Positions 23,350 to 32,630 are shown, counted from the stretch's first letter. The stretch: DNA of 64,000 nucleotides from Pseudoxanthomonas sp. Root65 (GCF_001427635.1 NZ_LMHA01000002.1:186001-250000); one strand, 5' to 3'. Notes: generated by a model from the sequence alone, not told the origin. Program-made: numbers and translations.

Positions 23350-24150
23350 ATGCGCATCGCTTCCGTCCTGCTGCTCCTGCTACTGGTGGCCTGCAGTCCC
23401 GCGCCGCCGCCCGCGACAACGTCCGCCGCCGCCGTCGAGCCCGCACCGCCGCCCGGCGACCCGGTCGAAGGCCTGCGCGTGGCAACGCGCGTCGGCTGCA
23501 ACGGCTGCCACGGGCCGAGCGGCGCGGGCGAGGTGTTCCTGGAGAATCCCGAACTCGGCCGCATCGTCGCGCCCAACCTGACCCAGCGCCGTGCGCTCTA
23601 CGACGACGCAGGTCTGGTCGCCCTGCTGCGCGAAGGCCGCACGCACGACGGCCACGTGCCGTGGGGCATGCCGGTCAGGATGTTCCAGCACCTGAGCGAC
23701 CGCGAGGTGCGCGACATCATCGCGTGGCTGCGCGGGCTGCCGGCGACGGAGAATCCCACGCTGCCGGAAGGGCGGTGGTCGGACAGTTTGGTGGCGTCGA
23801 CGCGCGACGGCACGCATCCGTGGTTGCCGGACATGAAGCCCGATCCGGGCAACCGTCCGCCCGTGCAGCCGCCGACCTCACACCAGGCGCTGGGGCGTCA
23901 CTTGGCGATGACCACATGCACCGAGTGCCACGGCTGGGATCTCAACGGCTGGGAGGGTGACCCCGCGCCATCGCTGGTGGTGGCCAAGGCGTACACGTTG
24001 GATCAGTTCACGCGCCTGATGCGTACCGGTGAAGTGGCCGCCGGCGGCAAGTCGAAGACCGGCATGATGAGCGGCGTCGCGGCGTACCGCTACAAGGGAC
24101 TGACCGACGAGGAAATCAGCGCGCTCAAGGTCTTCCTCGATGCGCGCTGA
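23350..24150 (+). CDS. diheme c-type cytochrome lipoprotein
   Basis: 266 residues. MRIASVLLLLLLVACSP is a lipoprotein signal (LVAC). Two heme-binding sites are seen: GCNGCHGPSGAGE early in the mature chain and TTCTECHGWDLNGWE in the second half. Candidate distal Met ligands lie in WGMPVRMFQHLSD and KTGMMSGVAAYRYKG. Each half resembles a class I cytochrome c domain, so this is probably a periplasmic electron carrier anchored to a membrane. The partner oxidoreductase is not evident; the neighbouring heme protein at 24212-26623 is convergent, not in the same operon. Confidence 0.88.
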   Translation: MRIASVLLLLLLVACSPAPPPATTSAAAVEPAPPPGDPVEGLRVATRVGCNGCHGPSGAGEVFLENPELGRIVAPNLTQRRALYDDAGLVALLREGRTHDGHVPWGMPVRMFQHLSDREVRDIIAWLRGLPATENPTLPEGRWSDSLVASTRDGTHPWLPDMKPDPGNRPPVQPPTSHQALGRHLAMTTCTECHGWDLNGWEGDPAPSLVVAKAYTLDQFTRLMRTGEVAAGGKSKTGMMSGVAAYRYKGLTDEEISALKVFLDAR

Positions 24151-24211
24151 AGGTCCGTCATGTGCGTCGCCGGCCATGGCGACGCAGGATCGGGCACCCC
24201 GCCTGCGGTGA

Positions 24212-26623
24212 TCAACGCACCTGCTGGCCGGGCCGGCTGGCTGGCGGCAGTTCGCGAGCCAGTCGCACGTCTTCCAGCCATGCCGCCGTGAGCGTCGCAC
24301 CGTCGTCGCGGGTCGACACGGCGGCCGCGCCTGCGGTCGGCGGTGCCGCCGATGCCGATCGGTTCGGCACCAGCGACTGCGAGCCGTTGACGCGGATCGG
24401 GCTCTGCGAGTTCTGCTGCTTCCACTGGCGCAGCAGGGCGCGCAACGCTTCCGGCTTGTTGGTGGCTTCGACGCGGCCGACCTGGTTGGAACTGTTCTCG
24501 CCGTGGCAGCCGGCACAGGTACGGATTTCGCCCGCCTGCATGGTCACCCACACGCGCTCGCGCACCACCGGCTCGCCGCTGGCATCGGTGGTCTGCCAGG
24601 CCAGTGCGCGGTTGGCCGGCACGAACACGGCGGTGGAGCCGTCGGCGGCGATCTTCGTGCTGCCCGCCGGTCCGTTGGGATTGGCGACGTTGTGGCTGCT
24701 GTTGGCCATCGGCTGGGCCAGCACGCGACGTCCGGGCTCCACGCCGGGGTAGCCCCGCACCTGGTTGCCCTGCAGGATCTGGTAGTGGCTGATCGGATAG
24801 ACCTTGCCGCTGGCCTTGGCGGTCTTCACGCCGCCGGGCACTTCCAGGTTGAAGGGTTGCTGCAGGTCGCCGCGGTCGCGGCTGGTCTGGTTGCGGGTGA
24901 CGATCAGCGACAGGTTGTTCGTCTTCAGCCAGTTGCGCAGCGCGGCTTCGTCGACCTGTTCCTCGGCGAGCACGGCGCGCTCGGGCGCTTCCAGCGTCCA
25001 GCTGCCGGCGCTCGGGCGCGGACGCGCGACCACTTCCACCGGCTCCACTTCCCACAGCAGGCCGTCGAAGCTCCTCAGGACGTCAGGACTCCACCAGGAG
25101 ATCGACTTGCGGACGCCTGCGGTCAGTGCACTGTTGGCCACCAGCATGTTCGATGCATCCGTCCGCAACTGGTACAGCCGGAACTGCGTGTCGGTCTGCA
25201 CCATCGGGCTGGTCGTGTAACTGGCCAGCAACTGGCCGGTACTGATCGGCAGCGGATTGCGGAAGCGGCCCGCGGTCAGGCTGTTGCTGACGGCGGCAGG
25301 CGAGGCGTCCTCGAAGACCATCTGCTCGGCATTGAGCGTCGGTGCGCCAGTGAAGCGCACGATCTGGTCGCTGGTCAGCGAGCCGAACTCGCGCGCATAG
25401 ATGCCGTAGTACGTGCCGGGCGTGCGGGGATCCTCACGGATCTGGAAGATGCCACCGTCGTTGCGGATGTACTTCTTGTTGGCGATGATCGAGGTGTTGG
25501 TGTTGTCCGACATCGCGGTGTCGGTGGCGAACGAACGCTCGATGTAGCCGAACATCAGCTCGTGCCGGCCGATGTGGTTGAGCGTCAGTTCCTCGGTGCC
25601 GTCCTGGTTCATCTGCCAGGGCGTGAACAGGTTGAAGGTGAAGGCGTTCACCCTGCCGTAGGCCGTGGACGTCTGGCCGAGGCGCGATTCCGGGAAGTTC
25701 TCGGCCTGGCGGCCGATGTTGGCGGCGCCGGCGGCTTCGCTCGCATAGTTGGTGGCGCCGAAGGTGCCGGCGTCCGCCTGCTGGTCGCGTTGCAGGTGGT
25801 CCCAGCGGGTGAAGATCACGCGTCCGTAGCTGTCGATGGTCGGCGAGAAGGCGCCGCTCGGGGTGTGGTTGAGCAGCCGCAACTCGCCGCTGGCGGGTGT
25901 CAGGCTGTACAGGCCCACGAGCGTGGGCGTGCTCTCGTATTCGTCCAGCTGCGGGTAAAGGTGCGCTTCGCCGGTGCGCGGCCGGTCCGAGGCGAACAGG
26001 ATGCGGTCGTCGCTGGCGTACAGCGGCGAGACGTTGTTGTACGCCGTCGGCTGGCCGGCGACCTTGGTGATCACCGCCACCTGGCCTTGGGCCAGGTTGG
26101 TGACTTCATAGAGCTGCCAGCGCACGTTGATGCCTTCGTACTGCCGGGTCGGTGCGCCCACCAGCATGCTGAAGACGGCCTTCTTGCCGTCCCAGTGCAC
26201 CGTGGGTTCGCGCACAGCGATGGCATTGGCGCCTTGCCGGCCTTCCATGCCGAAGCCGGCTTCCTTGGTGAGGTTGCGCAGCGAACCATCGGGATAGCGG
26301 ATCATGAGGTCGCCGCCGCGCGGTACCGAGGTCATGTCCGTCATGTGGTTGGCGAACGCCGCCAGCCGCCCCGCGAAGATGTCGCCCGCGGTAGGCACCT
26401 GGGTGACGAACATCACCGGCGTGCTGATTGCCGTGGTGGCGACGGCGGCCGAGGCGGCCACGCGGGCGCCGGAGGCCTGCGCGATGGCGGCAGGCGGCGC
26501 GGCCGCCGCACTGGCGGCGTCGGAGTCGAGCGGCAGGTCGCTGCCCTCGCAGGCAGACAGCAGGGCGCACGTCGCCAAGACCAGGGACGGGATGCGGAGC
26601 CTTCCAAGCGTATTTCGGATCAT
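24212..26623 (-). CDS. HzsA-like propeller lipoprotein with one CXXCH heme motif
   Basis: 803 residues from MIRNTLGRL; the signal ends LLSAC, a lipobox. A TTG-started extension upstream is possible but would bury the lipobox. The N-terminal half has beta-propeller-like strands (YASDDRILFASDRPRTGEA, SPTIDSYGRVIFTRWDHLQ), and further on FGYIERSFATD. Near the C-terminus CAGCHGENSSNQ can bind one c-type heme. This combination resembles proteins annotated as related to hydrazine synthase alpha subunit; that is a structural likeness, and no anammox chemistry is implied. Function is unknown, perhaps an outer-membrane-linked redox protein. The last residues are Ser/Arg/Pro-rich. Confidence 0.7.
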   Translation of the reverse strand: MIRNTLGRLRIPSLVLATCALLSACEGSDLPLDSDAASAAAAPPAAIAQASGARVAASAAVATTAISTPVMFVTQVPTAGDIFAGRLAAFANHMTDMTSVPRGGDLMIRYPDGSLRNLTKEAGFGMEGRQGANAIAVREPTVHWDGKKAVFSMLVGAPTRQYEGINVRWQLYEVTNLAQGQVAVITKVAGQPTAYNNVSPLYASDDRILFASDRPRTGEAHLYPQLDEYESTPTLVGLYSLTPASGELRLLNHTPSGAFSPTIDSYGRVIFTRWDHLQRDQQADAGTFGATNYASEAAGAANIGRQAENFPESRLGQTSTAYGRVNAFTFNLFTPWQMNQDGTEELTLNHIGRHELMFGYIERSFATDTAMSDNTNTSIIANKKYIRNDGGIFQIREDPRTPGTYYGIYAREFGSLTSDQIVRFTGAPTLNAEQMVFEDASPAAVSNSLTAGRFRNPLPISTGQLLASYTTSPMVQTDTQFRLYQLRTDASNMLVANSALTAGVRKSISWWSPDVLRSFDGLLWEVEPVEVVARPRPSAGSWTLEAPERAVLAEEQVDEAALRNWLKTNNLSLIVTRNQTSRDRGDLQQPFNLEVPGGVKTAKASGKVYPISHYQILQGNQVRGYPGVEPGRRVLAQPMANSSHNVANPNGPAGSTKIAADGSTAVFVPANRALAWQTTDASGEPVVRERVWVTMQAGEIRTCAGCHGENSSNQVGRVEATNKPEALRALLRQWKQQNSQSPIRVNGSQSLVPNRSASAAPPTAGAAAVSTRDDGATLTAAWLEDVRLARELPPASRPGQQVR

Positions 26624-27067
26624 GCGGGTCTGCGTCTTCGGGGAGGAATGACGTGCACGTTGCCTGCTGTCGCAGCCATGCCGGGCGGCATGCCGGAGAC
26701 GCAAATACCATGCGGTAGGTTTCGCAGCAGATCGTCACGCACCCCGCAAGGTGCCCCCGTCGATCACGGTGGAGAGAGCAATCCAGCCAACCCTCCACGC
26801 GCGATGGAAGGATATCTACGTTTACTCAAATAGCCAGACACAGTTGTCGATATCGGGCAATGCGGCACACTTAATCCGCATCGCCGTCGTTTACTGCGAC
26901 GCGGGTTTTAGTGGGAATCTGCGCGTGCTCACGCTGCGTCACGGGCGCGGTTCGTGTCGATCCTTGGGGCGGATGGAAAGGCGGGGCAGTCCGCAGTCCA
27001 TCGGCACCGCGTGGTCCCGGCCTCCAACGGAACCGCCCCCGGCCAGGTGCGGATGCGAGAATGGCGC
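26624..27067. other. 444-bp divergent intergenic region
   Basis: Lies between the starts of the HzsA-like gene (minus) and miaA (plus). Bases 26810-26920 are clearly richer in A+T than the surroundings and contain runs such as TTTACTCAAATAG, ACACTTAATCC and GGTTTTAGTGGG, a likely place for promoters in both directions. No gene with family likeness is seen here. Confidence 0.4.
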
Positions 27068-28024
27068 ATGCCGCTCGACCCACGTCCCCTCGCCATCGCC
27101 ATCATGGGCCCGACCGCATCGGGCAAGACGGCGTTTGCGCTGGAGGTGGCCGAGCGCTTCGGCGGCGAGATCGTCAGCGTCGATTCGGCGCTGGTCTACC
27201 GGGGTCTCGACATCGGTGCGGCCAAACCCACGCCGGACGAACAGGCCCGCGTGCCGCACCACCTGCTCGATGTGCGTGACCCCTGGCAGGCGTATTCGGC
27301 CGCCGAGTTCGCGTACGACGCGCGCCGTGCGATGGACGACATGGCCGCGCGCGGTCGCCTGCCGGTGCTGGCGGGCGGCACCGGGCTGTACTTCCAGGCG
27401 CTGCTCGAAAGCCTGGCCGCGATGCCCGCCGCCGATGCCGCACTGCGTGCCGACATCGCCGCGCAGGCACAGGACCGCGGCTGGCCCGCCCTGCATGCCG
27501 AACTGGCCCAGGTCGATCCCGTCGCCGCCGCGCGCATCCACGCCACCGACCCGCAGCGCATCCAGCGCGCGCTTGAAGTGTTCCGGCTGACCGGCAAGCC
27601 GATCAGCCAGTGGCAGCAGCAGGCGCGTGGTGCGCGGCTGCCGTTCCGGGTGCTGAAGCTGGTGCTGGCGCCCACCGACCGCAGCGTGCTGCACGCACGC
27701 ATCGCGCGGCGCTTCGACCTGATGCTCGCGCAGGGCTTCCTCGACGAAGTCCATCGCCTGCGCGCGCTGCCCGGGCTGCAGGCGGTGGCCGCGCCGCTCG
27801 ACCTGCCGGCGGTGCGCGCGGTGGGCTATCGCCAGGCCTGGGAATACCTGGACGGGCAGGGCGATGCCGCCGACTTCCGCGAGCGCGCCATCGCCGCCAC
27901 CCGCCAACTGGCCAAGCGCCAGCTCACCTGGCTGCGTGGCGAACTTGATGCCCGCTGGTTCGATCCGGCCACCGAGCGTGCCCGCCTGGATCAGGCCTTG
28001 GCGCTGTTCCTGCCCGCATCGTGA
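27068..28024 (+). CDS. miaA: tRNA dimethylallyltransferase
   Basis: 318 residues. Adds the dimethylallyl group to A37 of tRNAs reading UNN codons. [19 protein letters not shown] is the P-loop, [19 protein letters not shown] the substrate loop, [19 protein letters not shown] a family stretch, and [15 protein letters not shown] is also conserved. The ATG at 27068 was preferred over ATG 26954 because the extra 38 residues have no family likeness. hfq follows 163 bp later, the common proteobacterial order. Confidence 0.96.
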   Translation: MPLDPRPLAIAIMGPTASGKTAFALEVAERFGGEIVSVDSALVYRGLDIGAAKPTPDEQARVPHHLLDVRDPWQAYSAAEFAYDARRAMDDMAARGRLPVLAGGTGLYFQALLESLAAMPAADAALRADIAAQAQDRGWPALHAELAQVDPVAAARIHATDPQRIQRALEVFRLTGKPISQWQQQARGARLPFRVLKLVLAPTDRSVLHARIARRFDLMLAQGFLDEVHRLRALPGLQAVAAPLDLPAVRAVGYRQAWEYLDGQGDAADFRERAIAATRQLAKRQLTWLRGELDARWFDPATERARLDQALALFLPAS

Positions 28025-28187
28025 CCCGTTCGGCCCGCATTCGCCGGAATTGGGACCGGTTGCCTGACTCGGCAACGCCCTGCGGGGCCGATGTTGTGTA
28101 ACATCGGGGCTCCGGGACGACAGGGGAGCAGTTCGTCGGTCCGGCTCGGCACTACATACCTATAAGAACGCAAGGCGGGAGTACGTC

Positions 28188-28466
28188 ATGTCCAAGGGGC
28201 AATCCCTGCAGGATCCTTTCCTGAATGCACTGCGGCGCGAGCGCGTCCCGGTGTCGGTCTACCTGGTCAACGGCATCAAGCTGCAGGGCACCATCGAATC
28301 GTTCGACCAGTTCGTGGTCCTGCTGCGCAACACGGTCAGCCAGATGGTCTACAAGCACGCGATCTCCACCGTGGTGCCGGCGCGCAACGTGCGCGTGGGC
28401 CCGGGCGGCGGCTACGTGCAGCAGGGTGACGAGGACGCCGACGGCGGCGACGACGAAACCGCGTGA
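28188..28466 (+). CDS. hfq: RNA chaperone Hfq
   Basis: 92 residues. Hexameric Sm-like protein that pairs small RNAs with mRNAs. The proximal face [13 protein letters not shown], the Sm1 core [19 protein letters not shown] and Sm2 [10 protein letters not shown] are all intact. The C-terminal tail, [20 protein letters not shown], is short, acidic and Gly-rich, as in xanthomonads. GGGAG at 28177-28181 serves as Shine-Dalgarno, and TATAAG at 28160-28165 may be a -10 element. Confidence 0.98.
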   Translation: MSKGQSLQDPFLNALRRERVPVSVYLVNGIKLQGTIESFDQFVVLLRNTVSQMVYKHAISTVVPARNVRVGPGGGYVQQGDEDADGGDDETA

Positions 28467-28471
28467 TAATG

Positions 28472-28494
28472 CGTGCCTCGATTGAAGAGGCACG
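28472..28494 (+). promoter_or_regulatory. hairpin over the hflX ribosome-binding site
   Basis: CGTGCCTC (28472-28479) pairs with GAGGCACG (28487-28494), an 8-bp stem with a 7-base loop. The likely hflX Shine-Dalgarno AGAGG (28486-28490) lies in the 3' arm, so folding would hide it. The stem starts 6 bp after the hfq stop. Coupling of hflX translation to hfq translation is an inference. Confidence 0.5.
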
Positions 28495-28500
28495 ACCCCA

Positions 28501-29841
28501 TTGTTTGAAAGATCCCGCAAGGGCGAACATGCGCTGCTGATCCAGCCGCATGCGGGCGGCCGTCCCGACGACGGCCTCACCGAAGAGTTCAGCGACCTGG
28601 CCCGCTCGGCCGGCGCCACCGTCGCCGCGCTGCTGACCGCGCGCATCGACCGTCCCAATCCCTCCACGCTGATCGGCAGCGGCAAGCTGGAGGAAGTGAA
28701 GGCGGCCGCCGACGCCACCGGCGCCGATCTGATCCTGGTCAATTTCCCGCTCTCGCCGGGCCAGGAGCGCAACCTCGAGAAATTCCTCGAACGCCGCGTG
28801 CTGGACCGCACCGGGCTGATCCTGGACATCTTCGCCCAGCGCGCGCGCAGCCACGAAGGCAAGCTGCAGGTGGAACTGGCGCAGCTGCGCCACATGGCCA
28901 CGCGCCTGGTGCGTGGCTGGACCCACCTGGAGCGCCAGCGCGGCGGTTCCATCGGCCTGCGCGGTCCCGGCGAAACCCAGCTGGAAACCGACCGCCGTCT
29001 GCTGCAGAAGCGCGTCGAACAGCTGCAGAAGCGGCTGGAGAAGGTCGAGGTGCAGCGCACCCAGATGCGCCGTGCCCGCGTGCGCAGCGAACTGCCGCGC
29101 GTGGCGCTGGTCGGCTACACCAATGCCGGCAAGTCCACCCTGTTCAACGTGCTGACCGGCGCCGAGGCCTACGCGGCCGACCAGCTGTTCGCCACGCTCG
29201 ACCCGACCGTGCGCCGCATCGACCTGCCCGGTGGCGCGGTGGTGCTGGCCGATACCGTCGGCTTCGTCCGCGACCTGCCGCACGAACTGGTCGCCGCGTT
29301 CCGCTCCACCCTGAGCGAAGCGCGCGAGGCCGACCTGCTGCTGCACGTCATCGACGCCGCCGACCCGCACCGCGAGGAGCGCATCGCCCAGGTCGACGAG
29401 GTGCTGCAGGAGATCGGCGCCGGCGACCTGCCGCAGATGCTGGTGTTCAACAAGATCGACCGCATCGACGGCGCCGCCCCGCGCCACGACCAGCCCGATC
29501 CCGGCGTCGACGCCGGCGACGCACCCAGCGCCGGCATGGGCCGCGAGCGCGTCTGGCTGTCGGCGCGCGACGGGCAGGGCATCGACCTGCTCAAGGGCGC
29601 GCTGGCGCAGCGGCTGGGCTTCCAGCGCGTACGCGGCGAACTGCACCTGCCGGCGAATTCCGCCCGCCTGCGCTCGCGCCTGCATGCGCTGGGCGCGGTG
29701 CTGGCCGAGGACTTCGAAGAGAACGGCTGGCGCGTCACCCTCGACCTCGCCCTGGCCGACGCCCAGCGCCTGGCCTCGCAGGCCGGCGGGCATCCGCTGG
29801 AAGCGCTGCTGCCGCAGACCGAGCGGGAAGACTGGCAGTAA
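28501..29841 (+). CDS. hflX: ribosome-splitting GTPase HflX
   Basis: 446 residues from a TTG start, giving MFERSRKGEHALLIQPHAGG. HflX binds 50S subunits and splits stalled ribosomes. The N-terminal domain has NPSTLIGSGKLEEVK and DRTGLILDIFAQRARSHEGK; then GSIGLRGPGETQLETDRR. The G domain has GYTNAGKSTLFN (G1), DTVGFVRDLPHELV (G3) and NKID (G4). Acidic/Pro-rich insertion GAAPRHDQPDPGVDAGDA precedes the last strand. Normal neighbour order hfq-hflX-hflKC. Confidence 0.96.
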   Translation: MFERSRKGEHALLIQPHAGGRPDDGLTEEFSDLARSAGATVAALLTARIDRPNPSTLIGSGKLEEVKAAADATGADLILVNFPLSPGQERNLEKFLERRVLDRTGLILDIFAQRARSHEGKLQVELAQLRHMATRLVRGWTHLERQRGGSIGLRGPGETQLETDRRLLQKRVEQLQKRLEKVEVQRTQMRRARVRSELPRVALVGYTNAGKSTLFNVLTGAEAYAADQLFATLDPTVRRIDLPGGAVVLADTVGFVRDLPHELVAAFRSTLSEAREADLLLHVIDAADPHREERIAQVDEVLQEIGAGDLPQMLVFNKIDRIDGAAPRHDQPDPGVDAGDAPSAGMGRERVWLSARDGQGIDLLKGALAQRLGFQRVRGELHLPANSARLRSRLHALGAVLAEDFEENGWRVTLDLALADAQRLASQAGGHPLEALLPQTEREDWQ

Positions 29842-29857
29842 GGGTGTCTGCATTGGT

Positions 29858-29948
29858 TGTTGTGGGAGCGACGTAAGTCGCGAATGGCGTGTGCATGGAC
29901 TTGGGCTGGGTCGGTAAAGCCATCGCGACTTACGTCGCTCCCACAACA
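29858..29948. repeat. 30-bp inverted repeat (TTGTGGGAGCGACGTAAGTCGCGA type)
   Basis: The left arm, TGTTGTGGGAGCGACGTAAG continuing to TCGCGAATGGC (29858-29888), pairs with the right arm at 29919-29948, differing by one inserted A. The loop is 30 bp. Repeats with the TGTGGGAGCGAC start are widespread between genes in Xanthomonas, Stenotrophomonas and Pseudomonas. It could end hflX transcription. Confidence 0.8.
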
Positions 29949-30065
29949 GGGCTCAGGGGCGGCCCATGACCTCCCGGCCTTGCCTCCCGGTCGGGCCGCC
30001 CCTATCTAGTAGAATCGAAACCTGCGCCGGCCCCGGCCGCGCGAATCTTCCAATACGGAGTGGGC

Positions 30066-31190
30066 ATGGCCTGGAACACCCCCGGCAGCGGCAGCGGCGG
30101 ATCTGGCAACAACGGCAACCGGAACAATAGCTGGAAGCCGCGCAACCCGCAGGGAGGCGGCGGCATCGGTGACGTGGTCGAACGCCTGCGCGGCCTGTTC
30201 GGCGGCATCGGCGGCGGCAATCCGCTGCGCTGGGTGCTGCTCGGCATCGGCCTGCTGGTGCTGTTCTCCAGTTTCCAGCTGATCGGCGAACAGGACCGCG
30301 GCGTGGTGCTGCGCTTCGGCCAGTACGCGCGCACCATGCAGCCGGGCCCGAACTTCAAGTTCCCCTGGCCCATCGAAAGCGTCACCAAGGTCAACGCCAC
30401 CGGCGTGCGCACCTTCAGCAACAGCCTTCCGGTGCTGACCCGCGACGAGAACATCATCACCGTCTCGTTCAACGTGCAGTACCGCGTCGGCGATCCCAAG
30501 CTGTTCCTGTTCGGCACCACCGACGCCACCCGCGTGCTGGAACAGACCGCCCAGAGCGCCGTGCGCGAAGTGATCGGCCGCTCCGACCTGGATGCCGCCC
30601 TGAACAACCGCGGCCCGCTGTCGGCCACCGCCGGCACCGCGCTGCAGGCCTCGCTGGAGGCCTACCGCACCGGCCTGGTCGTCACCGAGCTGAGCCTGCA
30701 GGACGCGCGTCCGCCGGAAGCGGTCAAGCCGGCCTTCGACGAGGTCAACAGCGCCCAGCAGGAAAACGAGCGCGTGGTCAGCCAGGCCCGCGCCTACGCC
30801 GCCAAGATCGTGCCCGAGGCGCGCGGCGACGCGCAGCAGATCCGTACCCAGGCCGAGGGCTACAAGACCGCCGCCATCGCCCGCGCCACCGGTGATGCGA
30901 CCCGCTTCTCGCTGCTGCTCGACGAATACCGCAACGCACCGGAAGTCACCCGCAAGCGCCTGTGGCTGGATACCGTGCAGCAGGTGCTGGCCGGCAACCG
31001 CAAGGTGGTCGGCGGCGACAGCCGCCAGCTGATCTACGTGCCGATGGGCAACAGCGCCCAGGCCGCGGCGCAGCCGCCGGCCGGCGTCATTCCCACCGAG
31101 GTGCTGCCGCAGGTCGAAAGCACCCCGTCCAGTTCCCGCAATTCGGCGCGCACACCCCGCCCGGCCGGCCGTGAGGAGGCGCAGCCATGA
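30066..31190 (+). CDS. hflK: FtsH protease modulator HflK
   Basis: 374 residues. SPFH-family inner-membrane protein that forms a complex with HflC around FtsH. Gly/Asn-rich N-terminus (MAWNTPGSGSGGSGNNGN), one transmembrane helix (WVLLGIGLLVLFSSFQLI), then the SPFH domain from ERGV-type QDRGVVLRFGQYARTM. A long helical region follows and the tail is Pro/Ser-rich. GGAG at 30056-30059 fits ATG 30066 better than GTG 30060. It overlaps hflC by 4 bp. Confidence 0.95.
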   Translation: MAWNTPGSGSGGSGNNGNRNNSWKPRNPQGGGGIGDVVERLRGLFGGIGGGNPLRWVLLGIGLLVLFSSFQLIGEQDRGVVLRFGQYARTMQPGPNFKFPWPIESVTKVNATGVRTFSNSLPVLTRDENIITVSFNVQYRVGDPKLFLFGTTDATRVLEQTAQSAVREVIGRSDLDAALNNRGPLSATAGTALQASLEAYRTGLVVTELSLQDARPPEAVKPAFDEVNSAQQENERVVSQARAYAAKIVPEARGDAQQIRTQAEGYKTAAIARATGDATRFSLLLDEYRNAPEVTRKRLWLDTVQQVLAGNRKVVGGDSRQLIYVPMGNSAQAAAQPPAGVIPTEVLPQVESTPSSSRNSARTPRPAGREEAQP

Positions 31191-32050
31191 GGAATTCCCT
31201 GATCGTCGGCATCGCCGTGGCCCTCCTGCTGGGCCTGATGGGCTCGGTCTACATCGTCCGCGAAGGGCAGGTGGGCCTGGTGCTCAACCTCGGCCGCGTG
31301 GTGCGCAGCGAGATCGGCCCCGGTCTGCATTTCAAGCTGCCGCTGGTCGAGACCGCCCGCGTGTTCGACCGCCGCTTCACCGCCAACGAGTTCCCGCCCG
31401 AGCGCTCGCTGACCTCCGAGCGCAAGGATGTCAGCGTCGACTTCATCGCCATCGGCTTCATCGTCAATGCGGCCGACTTCTACCGCGCCACCGGCGGCCA
31501 GTCCGAACTGGCCACCGAGCGCCTGGCCCCGATCATCAAGGAATCGCTGCGAAACGAGATCAACTCGCGCACGCTCACCCAGCTGGTGTCGGGCAACCGC
31601 AACGAGCTGATCGAGAAGCAGCTGCCCGCCATCAACGCCGGCGCCAAGAACCTGGGCATGCAGGTGGTCGACATCCGCTTCAAGCAGATCGATCTGCCCA
31701 CCGACAGCGAAGTCATCGACCAGGTCTACAACCGCATGCGCGCCGAGCGCTCGCAGGTGGCCAGCGCCTTGCGCGCACAGGGCGCCGAGCAGGCCCGCAT
31801 CGTCGAGGCGCAGGCCAACCGCGATGTCGCGGTGCTGCTGGCCGAGGCCGAACGCGATGCACAGAAGCTGCGCGGTGAAGGCGACGCCGAAGCCGCCCGC
31901 ATCTATGGCACCGCCGCCAACCGCGACCCCGCGTTCTACGCCTTCCAGCGCAGCCTGGAGGCCTACCGGACCTCGTTCAAGGACGGGCAGGGCGTGATCG
32001 TGCTGGACAAGGACGACCCGTTCCTCCAGTACATGCGCAGCGACCGCTGA
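31187..32050 (+). CDS. hflC: FtsH protease modulator HflC
   Basis: 287 residues. Partner of HflK. N-terminal membrane helix SLIVGIAVALLLGLMGSVYIV, then SPFH domain with VREGQVGLVLNLGRVVR and GPGLHFKLPLVE. The conserved C-terminal part reads RIYGTAANRDPAFYAFQRSL and FLQYMRSDR. Start overlaps the hflK stop (ATGA). The inverted repeat 9 bp after the stop probably ends this operon. Confidence 0.96.
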   Translation: MRNSLIVGIAVALLLGLMGSVYIVREGQVGLVLNLGRVVRSEIGPGLHFKLPLVETARVFDRRFTANEFPPERSLTSERKDVSVDFIAIGFIVNAADFYRATGGQSELATERLAPIIKESLRNEINSRTLTQLVSGNRNELIEKQLPAINAGAKNLGMQVVDIRFKQIDLPTDSEVIDQVYNRMRAERSQVASALRAQGAEQARIVEAQANRDVAVLLAEAERDAQKLRGEGDAEAARIYGTAANRDPAFYAFQRSLEAYRTSFKDGQGVIVLDKDDPFLQYMRSDR

Positions 32051-32058
32051 GCCGTCAC

Positions 32059-32084
32059 CACCGGCCGCCCGAGGGCGGCCGGTG
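32059..32084 (+). terminator. GC-rich hairpin after hflC
   Basis: CACCGGCCGCC pairs with GGCGGCCGGTG (11 bp) around a CGAG loop, starting 8 bp after the hflC stop. Only a short GTCGTTC tail follows, so termination strength is uncertain. Confidence 0.6.
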
Positions 32085-32144
32085 TCGTTCCAGCCCTCCG
32101 TCTTTCATCGCCCCGCGCCGCGTCGCGGGTCCGGGAGTCCCTCC

Positions 32145-32330
32145 ATGTCCGACCTCTGGTCCGCCCTCTGCCTGGTCGCCATCCTCGAAGGCCTGGTGCT
32201 GTTCGCCATTCCCGCCGGCTGGAAGCGCGGCGTGATGCAGTTGCTGCAGATGTCCGACGGCCAGGTGCGCGCCGTGGGCGGATTCATCCTGATCTTCGGG
32301 CTGACGTTGCTGTGGGTGGTGAAGCGCTGA
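32145..32330 (+). CDS. yjeT: DUF2065 small membrane protein (YjeT family)
   Basis: 61 residues with two hydrophobic helices: ALCLVAILEGLVLFAIPAGW and VGGFILIFGLTLLWVVKR. The MSDLWSALCLVAILEGL start and LLQMSDGQVRAVGG turn match DUF2065, found between hflC and purA in E. coli and relatives. Function unknown. The longer frame from 32082 runs through the hflC hairpin and is not likely. Confidence 0.85.
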   Translation: MSDLWSALCLVAILEGLVLFAIPAGWKRGVMQLLQMSDGQVRAVGGFILIFGLTLLWVVKR

Positions 32331-32390
32331 GGGTGTCTGCGTTTGCCTGATCCGGGTGGGAGGCATTGCGTGCGGCTAGACATTCGCTTG

Positions 32391-32620
32391 AACGGATGGG
32401 AAAGCGCCCCTCATCCGCCTTCGGCGCCTTCTCCCCGCTGCGCAGGGAGAAGGGGGAGGAGCCGGGCGCGCCTGGCGCTTCCTTTTCCCCTCGTGCGGGG
32501 AGATGGGAGACCCTGAGCAGGCGCGAGGAAGAAGGTGTCGCCGTGAGCTTCTCCTTCTCCCCGCTAGCGGGGAGAAGGTGCCCGAAGGGCGGATGAGGGG
32601 CAGCTCTTTGCGCAGCCCCT
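32391..32620. repeat. left ~220-bp direct repeat flanking the DUF559 gene
   Basis: Contains two palindromic units: GCGCCCCTCATCCGCCTTCG with CTTCTCCCCGC/GCAGGGAGAAGG, and later CTTCTCCCCGCTAGCGGGGA-type with GGCGGATGAGGGGC in opposite orientation. The stretch between them includes GGCGCGCCTGGCG and TGAGCAGGCGCGAGG. The same order of elements recurs at 33111-33340, exactly 720 bp further on, clearly diverged but alignable throughout. Confidence 0.85.
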
Positions 32621-32630
32621 GCAGTTGCGC

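Noticed and set aside
24503..26833. A 776-codon plus-strand open frame opposite the HzsA-like gene
   Set aside because: The minus strand has a lipoprotein signal and a CXXCH motif; the plus frame shows only shadow composition.
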